Below are positions 7,677 through 15,341 of a stretch of DNA of 44,751 bases, piece by piece; position 1 is the stretch's first letter, and every line of letters begins with the position of its first letter. Below the pieces are notes generated by a model. It had not been told where the DNA came from, searched no databases, and worked only from the letters and a program-made list of their open reading frames with translations. Source of the stretch: Sphingopyxis sp. KK2 (lineage in GTDB: Bacteria > Pseudomonadota > Alphaproteobacteria > Sphingomonadales > Sphingomonadaceae); assembly GCF_001990265.1 (NCBI RefSeq), contig NZ_LYVN01000018.1, forward strand, positions 1 through 44,751, written 5' to 3'. Made by a program: the position numbers and the translations under genes.

Positions 7677-8291
7677 GTGATTGCTGAAGATGACGATCAG
7701 GACCCGGACGATGAGCGGGGCTGCCGAAAGTACACCTTCGAAGAGGTGGTGGAAGGGCTCCGGAGCCTCGGCGCGCCGCAGTTCGCCATCCTGAATGGGG
7801 TCAGCAGGGGTCTTGCTGGCACGGCAGGGATGGAACCCGACGAGCTCATGAACGAGGCGTTCGTCCGGGTCATCGATGCGCGCACCTGCCCCGTCGACGT
7901 CGACATGGTCGGTTTCTGTATCATGACCATGAAGAGCATCGCGTCGACCGCCCACCGCAAGCGCAAGAAGGAGGTTGCCGAGGGGACGAAGCACGTCCCG
8001 ATAGCCGCGAACGACGGCGCCCTGGACCCAGCCGATGATGCCGTGTCACCAGAAAATGAGGCACTCTCCCGGATCTTCCATGGCGAGTGCCTAGCGAGGG
8101 TGGACGCGGCAATCTCCGACGACGAAGAGTTGCAGCTGCTGGTGATGGGCCTCTGCGATAACCTGATTGGCAAAAAGCTCGAGGAGCTCCTCGGCACCAA
8201 CACAAAGGGTTTGGCTGCTGCCCGGAAGCGGCTCGCTAAGCGCCTGGCGAAGGCGTTTCCTGCAGGATCGCCCGTTAGATCGAAGGACTGA
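7677..8291 (+). CDS. Sigma-70 family RNA polymerase sigma factor-like protein
   Basis: A 204-residue protein with the two-part layout of small sigma factors. Residues about 40-105 resemble region 2 (MEPDELMNEAFVRVID, then FCIMTMKSIASTAHRKRKK), and residues about 150-192 resemble region 4 (EELQLLVMGLCDNLIGKKLEELLGTN followed by a basic recognition helix with AARKRLAKRL). The start is GTG, preceded by AGGAG. It heads a three-gene plus-strand operon with a small acidic protein and an ImmA/IrrE protease. That suggests a switch in which proteolysis frees or removes a regulator, an inference from the gene set. The match is clear in pattern but weak in detail, so it could be a sigma-like DNA-binding protein that no longer works with polymerase. 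Confidence 0.7.
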   Translation: MIAEDDDQDPDDERGCRKYTFEEVVEGLRSLGAPQFAILNGVSRGLAGTAGMEPDELMNEAFVRVIDARTCPVDVDMVGFCIMTMKSIASTAHRKRKKEVAEGTKHVPIAANDGALDPADDAVSPENEALSRIFHGECLARVDAAISDDEELQLLVMGLCDNLIGKKLEELLGTNTKGLAAARKRLAKRLAKAFPAGSPVRSKD

Positions 8292-8293
8292 AG

Positions 8294-8683
8294 ATGGAGG
8301 ACAAGAAGAATCTGGACCGGCTGCATGATGTGGTGATCGAGGAATTCCTGGCGATGTCCCCCGAGGAGGTGATGGAGTTCACCACGCAGGAGGATCTCGA
8401 TTCAGTGAAGTCGAACCTCGAGGACGCCATCGCGCAGGTCGGTCGCGCGCGTCTTGCGCGCGCCAAGGCCGCGGCGGCCACAGATGCCCGGCGGCCGCGA
8501 CCAGTGGGATCTACCGGCGGGGGCGACGCTCTGCGCGCCGCGCGCGCCAACGATGCAGACTTCGACAAGAAGCTCACCCTTGCGGCCCGCAAGGGAGGCG
8601 CGAGCTACGAAGCCGATCGCGTTGGGATCGAGGAGGACCTCGACGAACTCCGCCGTTGGCATGAAGACGAGGATTCGGTTTGA
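8294..8683 (+). CDS. Small acidic hypothetical protein between sigma-like factor and protease
   Basis: A 129-residue protein that I do not recognise. The N-terminal part is acidic and helical (RLHDVVIEEFLAMSPEEVMEFTT, about 9-31). A basic Ala-rich helix follows (VGRARLARAKAAAATDARR), then a Gly/Ala linker, and a second acidic C-terminal segment (GIEEDLDELRRWHEDEDSV). It starts two bases after the sigma-like gene and its stop overlaps the TTG start of the protease gene, so the three are one operon. By position it is a candidate anti-sigma or protease substrate, but nothing in the sequence proves this. Confidence 0.7.
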   Translation: MEDKKNLDRLHDVVIEEFLAMSPEEVMEFTTQEDLDSVKSNLEDAIAQVGRARLARAKAAAATDARRPRPVGSTGGGDALRAARANDADFDKKLTLAARKGGASYEADRVGIEEDLDELRRWHEDEDSV

Positions 8684-9456
8684 ACCTTCCCTTTACCCAT
8701 CCCGAGAGGCTTCTGAAGAGTTTCGGGATTCGACAGCCAGATGAGATCGATCTCGAAGCTATCGCGTGGGAACTCGGGGCGAAGATAAGGTTCCGCGCAC
8801 TCAACACGTGCGAGGCCAGACTGGTGGGCGCAAACGGAAAGGCGATCATCACAGTCGATGCAAGGATGCCGGTCACAAGGCGCCGGTTCTCGATCGGGCA
8901 CGAGATCGGTCATTGGTGCCACCACCGCGGCCGGTGTCTCGTTTGCCGGCCCGAGGACATCGGTGGAGTCGGCAGCCGCAGAGCGGATGATCCCGAGCGG
9001 GTGGCCGACGAGTACGCGTCCGACCTCATCCTCCCGCGCTACCTGTTGACGCCACTGCTGAGGGATGTCCCCCGGCTCACCGTCGATGCGCTCGTCGAGG
9101 TCGCGGTCGAATTCAAGGCCAGCAGGACCGCGACACTCCGCAAGATCGTGGACATCGATCGCTACCCGGTGATGATGGTCTGCAGTAGCCGCTCCAAGCG
9201 CAGATATTTCCGGGGATCGCCGTCGGTCCCGGACAAGTGGTTCCCACGCAATGAGGTCTCGCCTGAAAGCTCGGCGTTCGACATGCTCTTCGGCTCAGCG
9301 ACCGAGCAGTCGGCTCCACGTCCGGTGAAGGCGACGGCCTGGTTCGACCGCCAAGACGCTGGCGGCTTCATGCTTCAGGAGCAGAGCTTCGGCCTCCCCG
9401 GTAACGAGGTCATGACCGTGCTCACGTTCACGGACAGGAAGATGCTCGCGGCCTAG
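8680..9456 (+). CDS. ImmA/IrrE family metallo-endopeptidase
   Basis: A 258-residue protein with the ImmA/IrrE zinc-protease core. The motif HEIGH (H74, E75, H78) lies in the context RRRFSIGHEIGHWC, and the third ligand is in ADEYASDLILP (E111), the classic second motif of this family. ImmA cleaves a phage repressor and IrrE/PprI cleaves the DdrO repressor, so this protein likely cleaves a small regulator, perhaps its operon partner. The C-terminal 100 residues contain FRGSPSVPDKWFPRNEV and ATAWF, a separate sensing-type domain. The start is TTG overlapping the previous stop. The gene ends 14 bases before the end of the convergent dcd-like gene. Confidence 0.9.
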   Translation: MNLPFTHPERLLKSFGIRQPDEIDLEAIAWELGAKIRFRALNTCEARLVGANGKAIITVDARMPVTRRRFSIGHEIGHWCHHRGRCLVCRPEDIGGVGSRRADDPERVADEYASDLILPRYLLTPLLRDVPRLTVDALVEVAVEFKASRTATLRKIVDIDRYPVMMVCSSRSKRRYFRGSPSVPDKWFPRNEVSPESSAFDMLFGSATEQSAPRPVKATAWFDRQDAGGFMLQEQSFGLPGNEVMTVLTFTDRKMLAA

Positions 9457-9469
9457 CCGACCGGGCGCT

Positions 9470-10105
9470 TCAATCGGAGATGAGCTTGCGCAGCTTCGTG
9501 GCGGTCAGGGGATCCGACAGCCGCCGCGGCACCATGTCCACGGTTCCGGTGTACTGCGCGTGCTCCGCCGCCTCGGACGATGGCTCTCCCTTCGAGTTCT
9601 CCACTCTGTGGAAGAAGAGCTGCGCGACCGTCTGACCCGGGTAGAGGGTCAAGGGCGTCTCGCCGAGGTTTCGAAGCTCGAGGGTCAGGCTGCCGGCGAA
9701 ACCTGGGTGGATGCCCACGGCGGTTGCCACGATGAGCCCCAGCCGTCCCCAAGTCGATCGCCCCACCACATAGGCCATGAGATCGGATGGAAGCCGCAGA
9801 TACTCGAGCGTCTGGGCCAAGAGAAACTGGTGGGGATGAATGACGATATTCTTGCCGAACGGCACGAATTCTTTCCGGTACAGGGTGGACAGAGAGAGCG
9901 GCGTGTCGCCGCTGCCGAACTCGTCAATCGATCCGTGGCGGGAGGGAGAGACAAGCCCGAAGTCGAAGCCTAATCGGACGTCGATCGCCGCCTGTCCAGG
10001 CTTGGCCTGCGAGGCCTCGTCGAGAAGAGGACTGACTATCAGTCGCTTCGAGAGATCCTCCGCGTTCAACCTCTGGCGTATCGCCTCGGACGACAGCGCG
10101 CTCAT
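9470..10105 (-). CDS. dcd: dCTP deaminase / dUTPase-fold protein
   Basis: A 211-residue protein of the trimeric dCTP deaminase/dUTPase fold. The signature motif is GRSTWGRLGLIV (115-126), followed by VGIHPGFAGSLTLELRN (130-146). E143 is in the position of the catalytic glutamate of Dcd, and the family motif PLTLYPGQTVAQLFF closes the core. Housekeeping Dcd makes dUTP for thymidylate synthesis; here it sits in an accessory island, overlapping a metalloprotease gene by four bases. Nucleotide-depleting deaminases are known phage-defence effectors, so a defensive role is possible but not shown. A bifunctional or dUTPase activity cannot be excluded from sequence. Confidence 0.82.
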   Translation of the reverse strand: MSALSSEAIRQRLNAEDLSKRLIVSPLLDEASQAKPGQAAIDVRLGFDFGLVSPSRHGSIDEFGSGDTPLSLSTLYRKEFVPFGKNIVIHPHQFLLAQTLEYLRLPSDLMAYVVGRSTWGRLGLIVATAVGIHPGFAGSLTLELRNLGETPLTLYPGQTVAQLFFHRVENSKGEPSSEAAEHAQYTGTVDMVPRRLSDPLTATKLRKLISD

Positions 10106-11385
10106 ACCTGCTCTTCCCAGATCATCCGCGCCTCTGATAGCTCGACGGCCTTGAGCAGCAGCTCGTGCAGCTTCTCCATCTTGGCGGGAAGCTCGTTGTC
10201 AGTCGAGACGCCCGAGGGCGTTGGTATTCTGTCCAGCTGAGTCAAAAGTCCCGCCCACCCGACATTCAGGATGCCCGCCAGCGATGTCGCATGGACCGCG
10301 CCTCCCTTCCGAATCTCGATCGGAGGGACAAGGTGACGCAGCGGCTCGAGATGCTCGGCAAGATCTTCCCGGAGCCGGGCCGCATCGTAAACCATGCCCG
10401 GCTTAGCCGCCCGAACGACCCGTTCGGCCTCATCGAACACCAGAGGCGCGACTGCTTCCGCGAAGGGCATAAGCGCGACGCATATCGCCGCCGTCTCTGC
10501 TCCATGCTTCTGCTTGAGCTCCAGGTAAAGGTCGTCCGGGGACGGCAACGGCCTCAGGTGAGGGCTGTTCAAATCCGCGGTGAGTTCTGTCCCGGTCATC
10601 TCCTTGAACACCTCGACTTGGCTAGGCGAACTCTGTGCGAGCCGGTCGAGCACCAAGCGGCGCCGCATCTCGGACGGCGGGTGGGATGGCCCAATCCCAT
10701 AGCCACCGCCAGAGAGCTCGAAGAACGCGCCGAGTGCGAATAAAAAGGCAGGACCGGCCAAGATGCAGCCGATCGCGTCGGATTTCATCTCGTTGACCCA
10801 CGAAGCGAGCACCTTCTGAGTCATCATCAGATGCGCGGACGTCGAAAGTGTAATCCCTTCCGACGCCAGCCTCGCAGCTAGGTTGTTGATCACCGTTGCT
10901 GTGTCGATACTCGAGAGATCGACCTTGATGTCGTTTTGGATCGCATGGCCGAGTTCGTGGCCGACTATCGCGAAATGGGGGAGCATCCCCATTGCTTGGC
11001 TGGGGACTGTGACCCGGAGGAATGGCCAAGTGACCGCATCGGCAGCATCGATGAGCGTCTGGCTTGCATCGTTGATGTTGTTTACGAGGGGACGCAGATC
11101 GAACCTCGCAAGCTCATAGTTCGCCACATGATCGGCGCGGAAGAAGATAGTGTTGGTGATGCCCAGACCGTCCACCCAGCGCTGAAAAGGTCCGACGATC
11201 TGGTGCGGGATTTGTCCGGCATCTGTGCCATGCAGCCTTTGAAGGAAGCTGTAGGCGTGATTGGCGATCATTTCGGAATCGGTGATCAGCAAGGACGCAT
11301 CGGCATCTGGCAGGGTGGTGTCTGCGGCCTTGGAGAGATATCCCTTGCCCGTGTCAATGAGGCCGGAGACCAAGTCGAGCCACAT
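10102..11385 (-). CDS. M48-like zinc metalloprotease, cytoplasmic
   Basis: A protein of 427 residues from the first ATG. The gluzincin motif HELGH is at 143-147. The third ligand region NEMKSDAIGC (198-207) has the E-x3-D pattern of M48 peptidases, and SHPPSEMRRRL (234-244) matches the HPP..R element seen downstream of the active site in that family. No membrane segments or signal peptide are seen, unlike HtpX. The reading frame stays open 35 further codons upstream (ESARQSSAFFLTRLEAEVAR) to an ATT codon at 11490 with an AGGA site before it, so the true protein may be 462 residues. It overlaps the dcd-like gene by ATGA, which ties the two into one operon. Confidence 0.75.
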   Translation of the reverse strand: MWLDLVSGLIDTGKGYLSKAADTTLPDADASLLITDSEMIANHAYSFLQRLHGTDAGQIPHQIVGPFQRWVDGLGITNTIFFRADHVANYELARFDLRPLVNNINDASQTLIDAADAVTWPFLRVTVPSQAMGMLPHFAIVGHELGHAIQNDIKVDLSSIDTATVINNLAARLASEGITLSTSAHLMMTQKVLASWVNEMKSDAIGCILAGPAFLFALGAFFELSGGGYGIGPSHPPSEMRRRLVLDRLAQSSPSQVEVFKEMTGTELTADLNSPHLRPLPSPDDLYLELKQKHGAETAAICVALMPFAEAVAPLVFDEAERVVRAAKPGMVYDAARLREDLAEHLEPLRHLVPPIEIRKGGAVHATSLAGILNVGWAGLLTQLDRIPTPSGVSTDNELPAKMEKLHELLLKAVELSEARMIWEEQV

Positions 11386-11497
11386 TCCCGGGCCTGGATG
11401 ATGCCCAGGGTATGTCTGCCCCCGCAGCCTCGCAACCTCGGCCTCCAGGCGCGTCAGGAAAAACGCGCTGGACTGACGGGCGCTCTCAATGGCGATC

Positions 11498-11929
11498 CTA
11501 CTGGAAATTGTAGTCCCGCATGGTCGGGAGCGGCGTCAGGGACCGTTCGCGCTCAAGGGCCTCTAGAAGCCTCGTGAGGAGCTCGTTCACCTGCTGTACG
11601 TCCTCCTGCTGGACGTCCTCGCCTGCCTCGACGCGCGTCAGCGTAGTCTTGGCTTCCGCCAGTCGCGCCGGCAAATCCGCGAAGGCATCGCTGAGATAGC
11701 GGACGAAGAGAGAGAAGCGCTCGAACGCGGGCTTGTTGTCCAGAGCGAAGGTGAGGTTCTGGGCGTTGAGTACATCGGCACCACGGTCCGCGTCGGTGAC
11801 GATCTCGAGAAGACCGTGGAGTACACGGTCGCGACCCTGAGGCGGTTCGATGCCCTTCAGCACGGAGATACCGTTCCGCAACACGTGCCTGAGTCCGAGA
11901 TCTTGAGAGGGCTCCATTTCGAATCGCAT
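11498..11929 (-). CDS. Helical hypothetical protein heading the metalloprotease-dcd operon
   Basis: A 143-residue protein that I do not recognise. It begins MRFEMEPSQDLGLRHVLRNG and is mostly alpha-helical. The C-terminal half is likely coiled coil (LPARLAEAKTTLTRVEAGED and VNELLTRLLEALERERSL), and it ends TMRDYNFQ. The start at 11929 is chosen over an ATG 44 codons upstream because GGGGGAG sits about six bases before it and the extra N-terminus is not protein-like. The next gene's frame opens directly after this stop. It may serve as a partner or substrate for the downstream M48-like protease. Confidence 0.65.
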   Translation of the reverse strand: MRFEMEPSQDLGLRHVLRNGISVLKGIEPPQGRDRVLHGLLEIVTDADRGADVLNAQNLTFALDNKPAFERFSLFVRYLSDAFADLPARLAEAKTTLTRVEAGEDVQQEDVQQVNELLTRLLEALERERSLTPLPTMRDYNFQ

Positions 11930-12003
11930 ATTGTCTCCCCCGGCTGAACTTACAGTGGCACCACGTGGTTGCCTCCGTCCAGCATCGACATTTCTTCCTT
12001 CAG

Positions 12004-12025
12004 TTTTGTTAACATAAGAACAAAA
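12004..12025. promoter_or_regulatory. Inverted repeat upstream of the minus-strand operon
   Basis: TTTTGTT (12004-12010) and AACAAAA (12019-12025) are separated by eight bases in an AT-rich stretch between the divergent helical-protein and MerR-like genes. It is a plausible second operator or promoter element for the minus-strand operon starting at 11929. Confidence 0.3.
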
Positions 12026-12066
12026 AGTGAACAAATCAAGTTGCCAACGCCGTTCGACCACGGCAC

Positions 12067-12097
12067 TATTTTGAGTTATGTAGCATAACTCAAAATA
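12067..12097. promoter_or_regulatory. Perfect 31-bp dyad at MerR-like gene start
   Basis: Fourteen-base arms, TATTTTGAGTTATG (12067-12080) and CATAACTCAAAATA (12084-12097), flank the trinucleotide TAG. The last base of the dyad is the A of the ATG of the MerR-like gene. There is no Shine-Dalgarno sequence in front of that ATG, so the transcript may be leaderless or poorly translated. A dimeric regulator binding here would occlude its own gene; autoregulation is the natural reading. Confidence 0.6.
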
Positions 12098-12543
12098 TGA
12101 CCCAAGAAGTTTCCTTCCCTGCTGTGACCATCGCGAAAGCCGCTGAACTCAGCGGTTTGAAGCAACACATGATCACCTATTTGGGGCGAATCGACGTCAT
12201 GAAACCGAGTGGCGCATCGGGCCGCGGGCGCACGCGTCGCTACACGTTCAACGACGTTCTCTTTCTCCGCGTAATTGCAGAGCTCCTGCGGAGAGGGATT
12301 GAAGTAAAGCGCCTAGGAGCCGCGTTGCGACGTGCAAAGGAAGAGGCGGATGCGTGGGAGGACATCCGTTCGGCGCCGGGTCACTTCCTCGTGACCGATG
12401 GTACGGACGTGTACCTCCGTCGTAAGGGGCGCCTAGAATCCAAGAACGTGGACGGTCAATTTGCCTTCGCCTTTGTTTTGGACCTGGCATATGCCCACGG
12501 ACCTCTGACGGATGATTGGCCTCGAAACGAGGCTAGCAATTGA
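12097..12543 (+). CDS. MerR-like HTH transcriptional regulator
   Basis: A 148-residue protein with a MerR-type N-terminal DNA-binding domain. The recognition region is VTIAKAAELSGLKQHMITYL (about residues 10-29), then a wing with GRGRTRRYTFNDVLFLRVIAELLRRGIEVKRL (about 41-72), the usual MerR helix pair. The C-terminal 70 residues (SAPGHFLVTDGTDVYLRRKG) are not a known effector domain to me. The gene is divergent from the minus-strand operon that starts at 11929, and its start sits on a perfect dyad, so it probably controls both. Base composition is a little lower in GC than the chromosomal genes, consistent with island DNA. Confidence 0.75.
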   Translation: MTQEVSFPAVTIAKAAELSGLKQHMITYLGRIDVMKPSGASGRGRTRRYTFNDVLFLRVIAELLRRGIEVKRLGAALRRAKEEADAWEDIRSAPGHFLVTDGTDVYLRRKGRLESKNVDGQFAFAFVLDLAYAHGPLTDDWPRNEASN

Positions 12544-12750
12544 GGCTGCGACGATGGAGGTGACCAGTTCACCACACGACGTTTTATAAATCCGACGCCA
12601 GGGATCGAACAGCATCGTGCTCCGAATTGGTCGCTCACCGACCTGCGTACGAGTAGGTTCGAACTAATTCCATGGCAGGTTTCGGGAACTTCTGCAGATG
12701 AGTCGAACGACCAGTTACAGGCGCAAACCCGCCTCACGATGGGTACGATC

Positions 12751-13617
12751 TTATGGTCTGACCTCGGCTTCATGGGCCGCCACTGCTAAACGAAATGTCT
12801 CAAGGATGTCCGCGATACATTCGTGAAGCGCGTTTAAACGAGTTTGAAGAATTTCGGCCAGCCGACGTTCGTCGCCGCGGTCTGCGATCCGCAGATCTTC
12901 TCCTCCACCCGCCATGCGGTGGCCAAACGAACCAATGTTGATGAAGCCCGCCTGTATAGATTCGCGATGTGCAATCTTGTCCCGAGTGGATGTGCCACGC
13001 TCTGTCCCGATCACAAATGAGAATTGATCGATATGCCGAGCGCAGGCTGCCGACAGAGCGGTCGCCACTGGCGCTGGGTGATATTTGGGCAGGGCTTTAG
13101 CAAACTGTCTGAATGAGGATTGATCGACCTTTAGATACGTCGAGATTCCCCAAGTCAGACTGTCTAACGCGCGACGATAGGCGAGGACAAAGGCCTGATA
13201 CTCGAACGCCCATCGACGAGTGTTTCCGATCCCCGCAACGCTGTTGGGATGCACGGATTTTGAAAAGTCAAAGCGTGCGAGAATCAAGTGCAGCGCGTCT
13301 TCAATCTCTTGGATGCGGCCAAGGTGATAAACGCATGCGCGTAGGGCATCGCGGGACGCTTCGAGGCCTGTCATGAAGCGTACATAGCGTCGCTGCTCCG
13401 TGGCCGGATCGCTACGCCAAAGGGCGATAAATTCAGGGCGGGTATTCACCCATGCTATGAATTCGACAAATGGCCGATTGTACGCGGCGCTCATCTCAAA
13501 ATCGGCGACGGATGCAATCTCTTCGATAGCGGTCGATATGTCGTCCCCAAGCAGCAGGCGTAATGTGTCGCGATGTTCGATAAGAAAGTCGTAGGCGACA
13601 TTGAGATTGTCATTCAT
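12751..13617 (-). CDS. HEPN-like helical protein
   Basis: A protein of about 288 residues, almost entirely alpha-helical, that I do not recognise by family. The sequence STRDKIAHRESI in the second half gives R-x4-H (RDKIAH), the catalytic pattern of HEPN ribonucleases, and the surrounding TERGTSTRDKIAHR looks like Cthe_2314-type HEPN proteins. If the motif is genuine it may cut RNA or be a toxin or abortive-infection component; this is inference from one motif. The start is placed at MNDNLNVAYDFL; a longer start 11 codons upstream is possible. It is lower in GC than neighbours and stands alone between the MerR-like gene and the recombinase end of the island. Confidence 0.5.
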   Translation of the reverse strand: MNDNLNVAYDFLIEHRDTLRLLLGDDISTAIEEIASVADFEMSAAYNRPFVEFIAWVNTRPEFIALWRSDPATEQRRYVRFMTGLEASRDALRACVYHLGRIQEIEDALHLILARFDFSKSVHPNSVAGIGNTRRWAFEYQAFVLAYRRALDSLTWGISTYLKVDQSSFRQFAKALPKYHPAPVATALSAACARHIDQFSFVIGTERGTSTRDKIAHRESIQAGFINIGSFGHRMAGGGEDLRIADRGDERRLAEILQTRLNALHECIADILETFRLAVAAHEAEVRP

Positions 13618-13699
13618 TGTTTTCACCAAGCGATGCAAGGGCTGCGGCAATGGCCTGAAGCAGGGCGTGCACGCGAAGGGTGGTTCCTAGTGCCGGGAG

Positions 13700-13936
13700 C
13701 TAACTCCACCCGCGCGCTACTGCTTGCGCGGCCGCGACCAGCAATGCCATATCGTCAACAGCGACGGCAAGCCGATCAAGTCGCGCGTGGATCGCGTTCA
13801 CGTCTCCGCGCCCATCGAGCGCGATCAGACTCACTTCTTCCATGATCATGCCGACCTGCGTGCAGAGGCTGACTATGAGGTCGCGGCGATCATCGTCCAT
13901 GCGAGTACGAAGGGGCATGCCGTCAGGGAAGTCCAT
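13700..13936 (-). CDS. Small hypothetical protein downstream of recombinase
   Basis: A 78-residue protein beginning MDFPDGMPLRTRMDDDRRDL. Helical, with a hydrophobic C-terminal half (LDRLAVAVDDMALLVAAAQAVA). Its start lies nine bases downstream of the recombinase stop on the same strand, so it is part of the same unit. Small proteins of this type often follow large serine recombinases in sphingomonad mobile elements, in my recollection, but I cannot name a family. Confidence 0.55.
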   Translation of the reverse strand: MDFPDGMPLRTRMDDDRRDLIVSLCTQVGMIMEEVSLIALDGRGDVNAIHARLDRLAVAVDDMALLVAAAQAVARGWS

Positions 13937-13944
13937 AACCAGCT

Positions 13945-14930
13945 TCACGCCGCCTTCTCGAATATCGCCCGCTGCGCCCCCCAGTCGAATGGCCACTCCT
14001 GCGCCAGCATCCACTCGGGCGTGACATGGCCCGGCGCTGCTCCGGTCAGCAGCGCGCGCTGAATATCGGGAGCGAGTAGGCCGATAATAATCCGCTGCCG
14101 GATCCAGTCCGTCGCAGGCGCTTTCATGTTGGCGTGCCCGGATGTCGCCATAGGCGATGCGCCTATCTCGTCGAGCCGCAGGTGCGCAGTGCGAACAAGC
14201 GCGGCAAGGTCGGCCTTGATTTCGGTGCTGGCCATGCCCTTGTCGGGCGATGCTTTGGTCCGTCCCCGCCGATCGGGCGGGAGCGGGACCGATAGGTGTA
14301 GCCTGCCATCGTCGATCTTCGCGTCAGCGTCGATCAGCTCGGCGCGGCGGAGCAGCCGCGTGGCGCCAAGCGCGCTATCGTCGGCGATCTGTTCGACGTC
14401 GATCTCGACAAACAGCCGGTCGCCCAGCGCCGTAACCTTGGTGATGGCGTCGAACAGATCCGCGTCATGCTGGTCGACAATGAGGTCTTTGAGCCCGGTG
14501 CTGATCGCGCGCTCGATCCGGGAGGCCGAGAACCGCTGCCCCTCGCGGTTGGTGGGGATGTTCGCTGTACGGGGAAGAAGGCAGTCGCTGATATAGTAGC
14601 GGTACATCTTCTTCCCGCGCCCGTACGAGAAACTCACGCTCATTGGCTGGCCGTCGGAATCATGGATCTTACCGGTGAGCGGCGAGGAGGCCGCGCGGGT
14701 CTTGCGGGTGCTGCGCTTGACCCGGTTCGCCTCGAGTTGGTCCTGCGCGGCGTTGAACAGCCCGGCCGGAACGATCGCCTCATGCTCGCCCGCATGCGCC
14801 TTGCCCTTGTGAACGGCGAAGCCGCGGTAGACCTTGTTCCGAAGGATATGGGCGAGCGCCCCGACATGGAATGGCAGCCCGCCGTGGGTCTTGCCCGCGC
14901 GCGAGGTCCAACGCTTTGACCGTATAGGGG
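13945..14930 (-). pseudogene. C-terminal fragment of a large serine recombinase
   Basis: About 325 codons are open. The sequence reads IRSKRWTSRAGKTHGGLPF, then GALAHILRNKVYRGFAVHKGK and GEHEAIVPAGLF, the Recombinase domain found in large serine recombinases. SFSYGRGKKMYRYYISDC follows, the recombinase beta-ribbon region, and then a long C-terminal domain. The N-terminal resolvase domain with its catalytic serine is absent. At about 14915-14930 the sequence turns into flgI, so the gene has lost its 5' end by a rearrangement and cannot catalyse recombination. It most likely marks the end of the element that brought in the island. Confidence 0.8.
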
Positions 14931-15340
14931 CGCTGGTCGGGGCCGAGAAGCGGCGTCATCAACAAAGTGCCGCCTGCGAGCGAGCGCGCATCGCCGATCG
15001 ACGAGATGCTGATATCTATCCGGTCGCCAGGATTGGCGGACGCGGGCAGGACCGCAGTCACGATAACGACGGCGACGTTGCGGCTGTTGATCTGCTCCTC
15101 AGTCACCGCGGTTCCGAGCCGCGCCAGAACGTTGCGCAGCGCCTGACGGGTCACTTCGCTGCGGCGCGTGTCGCCCGATCCGGCAAGACCAGTGACCAGT
15201 CCATAGCCGATCAGCGCATTCTGGCGCCAACCGGCAAATCGTCCTAGCGCCGTCAACTGGACTTCACTGGCCGCGGCGGGGGCAGGGGCTGCCGTGACGA
15301 CGACGGCCGCCGCAACAAGAAGGGAGAGAAGGCGACGCAT
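14921..15340 (-). pseudogene. flgI: Truncated flagellar P-ring protein FlgI
   Basis: The first about 140 residues are a normal FlgI start: a signal peptide (MRRLLSLLVAAAVVVTAAPAPAAA), then ALIGYGLVTGLAGSGDT, TRQALRNVLARLG, NVAVVIVTAVLP and LAGGTLLMTPLLGPDQRPY. Full-length FlgI is about 360 residues. After RPY the DNA becomes the recombinase gene, read in a different frame, and the flgI frame runs on to a chance stop at 14780. The P-ring cannot be made from this gene. It starts one base upstream of the flgH stop codon region and belongs to the flgFGAHI order. Confidence 0.85.
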
Positions 15341-15341
15341 G

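Noticed and set aside
8680-10105. ImmA/IrrE protease plus Dcd-like protein as prophage functions
   Set aside because: Both occur in phages, but no phage structural, lysis or repressor genes are seen anywhere in the window.
13945-14643. Intact small protein starting at 14643
   Set aside because: The frame continues upstream with clear recombinase sequence to about 14930, so this is the tail of a truncated recombinase, not an independent gene.
14126-14919. Plus-strand open frames antisense to the recombinase
   Set aside because: No recognisable domains and they exist only because the antisense frame is GC-rich.
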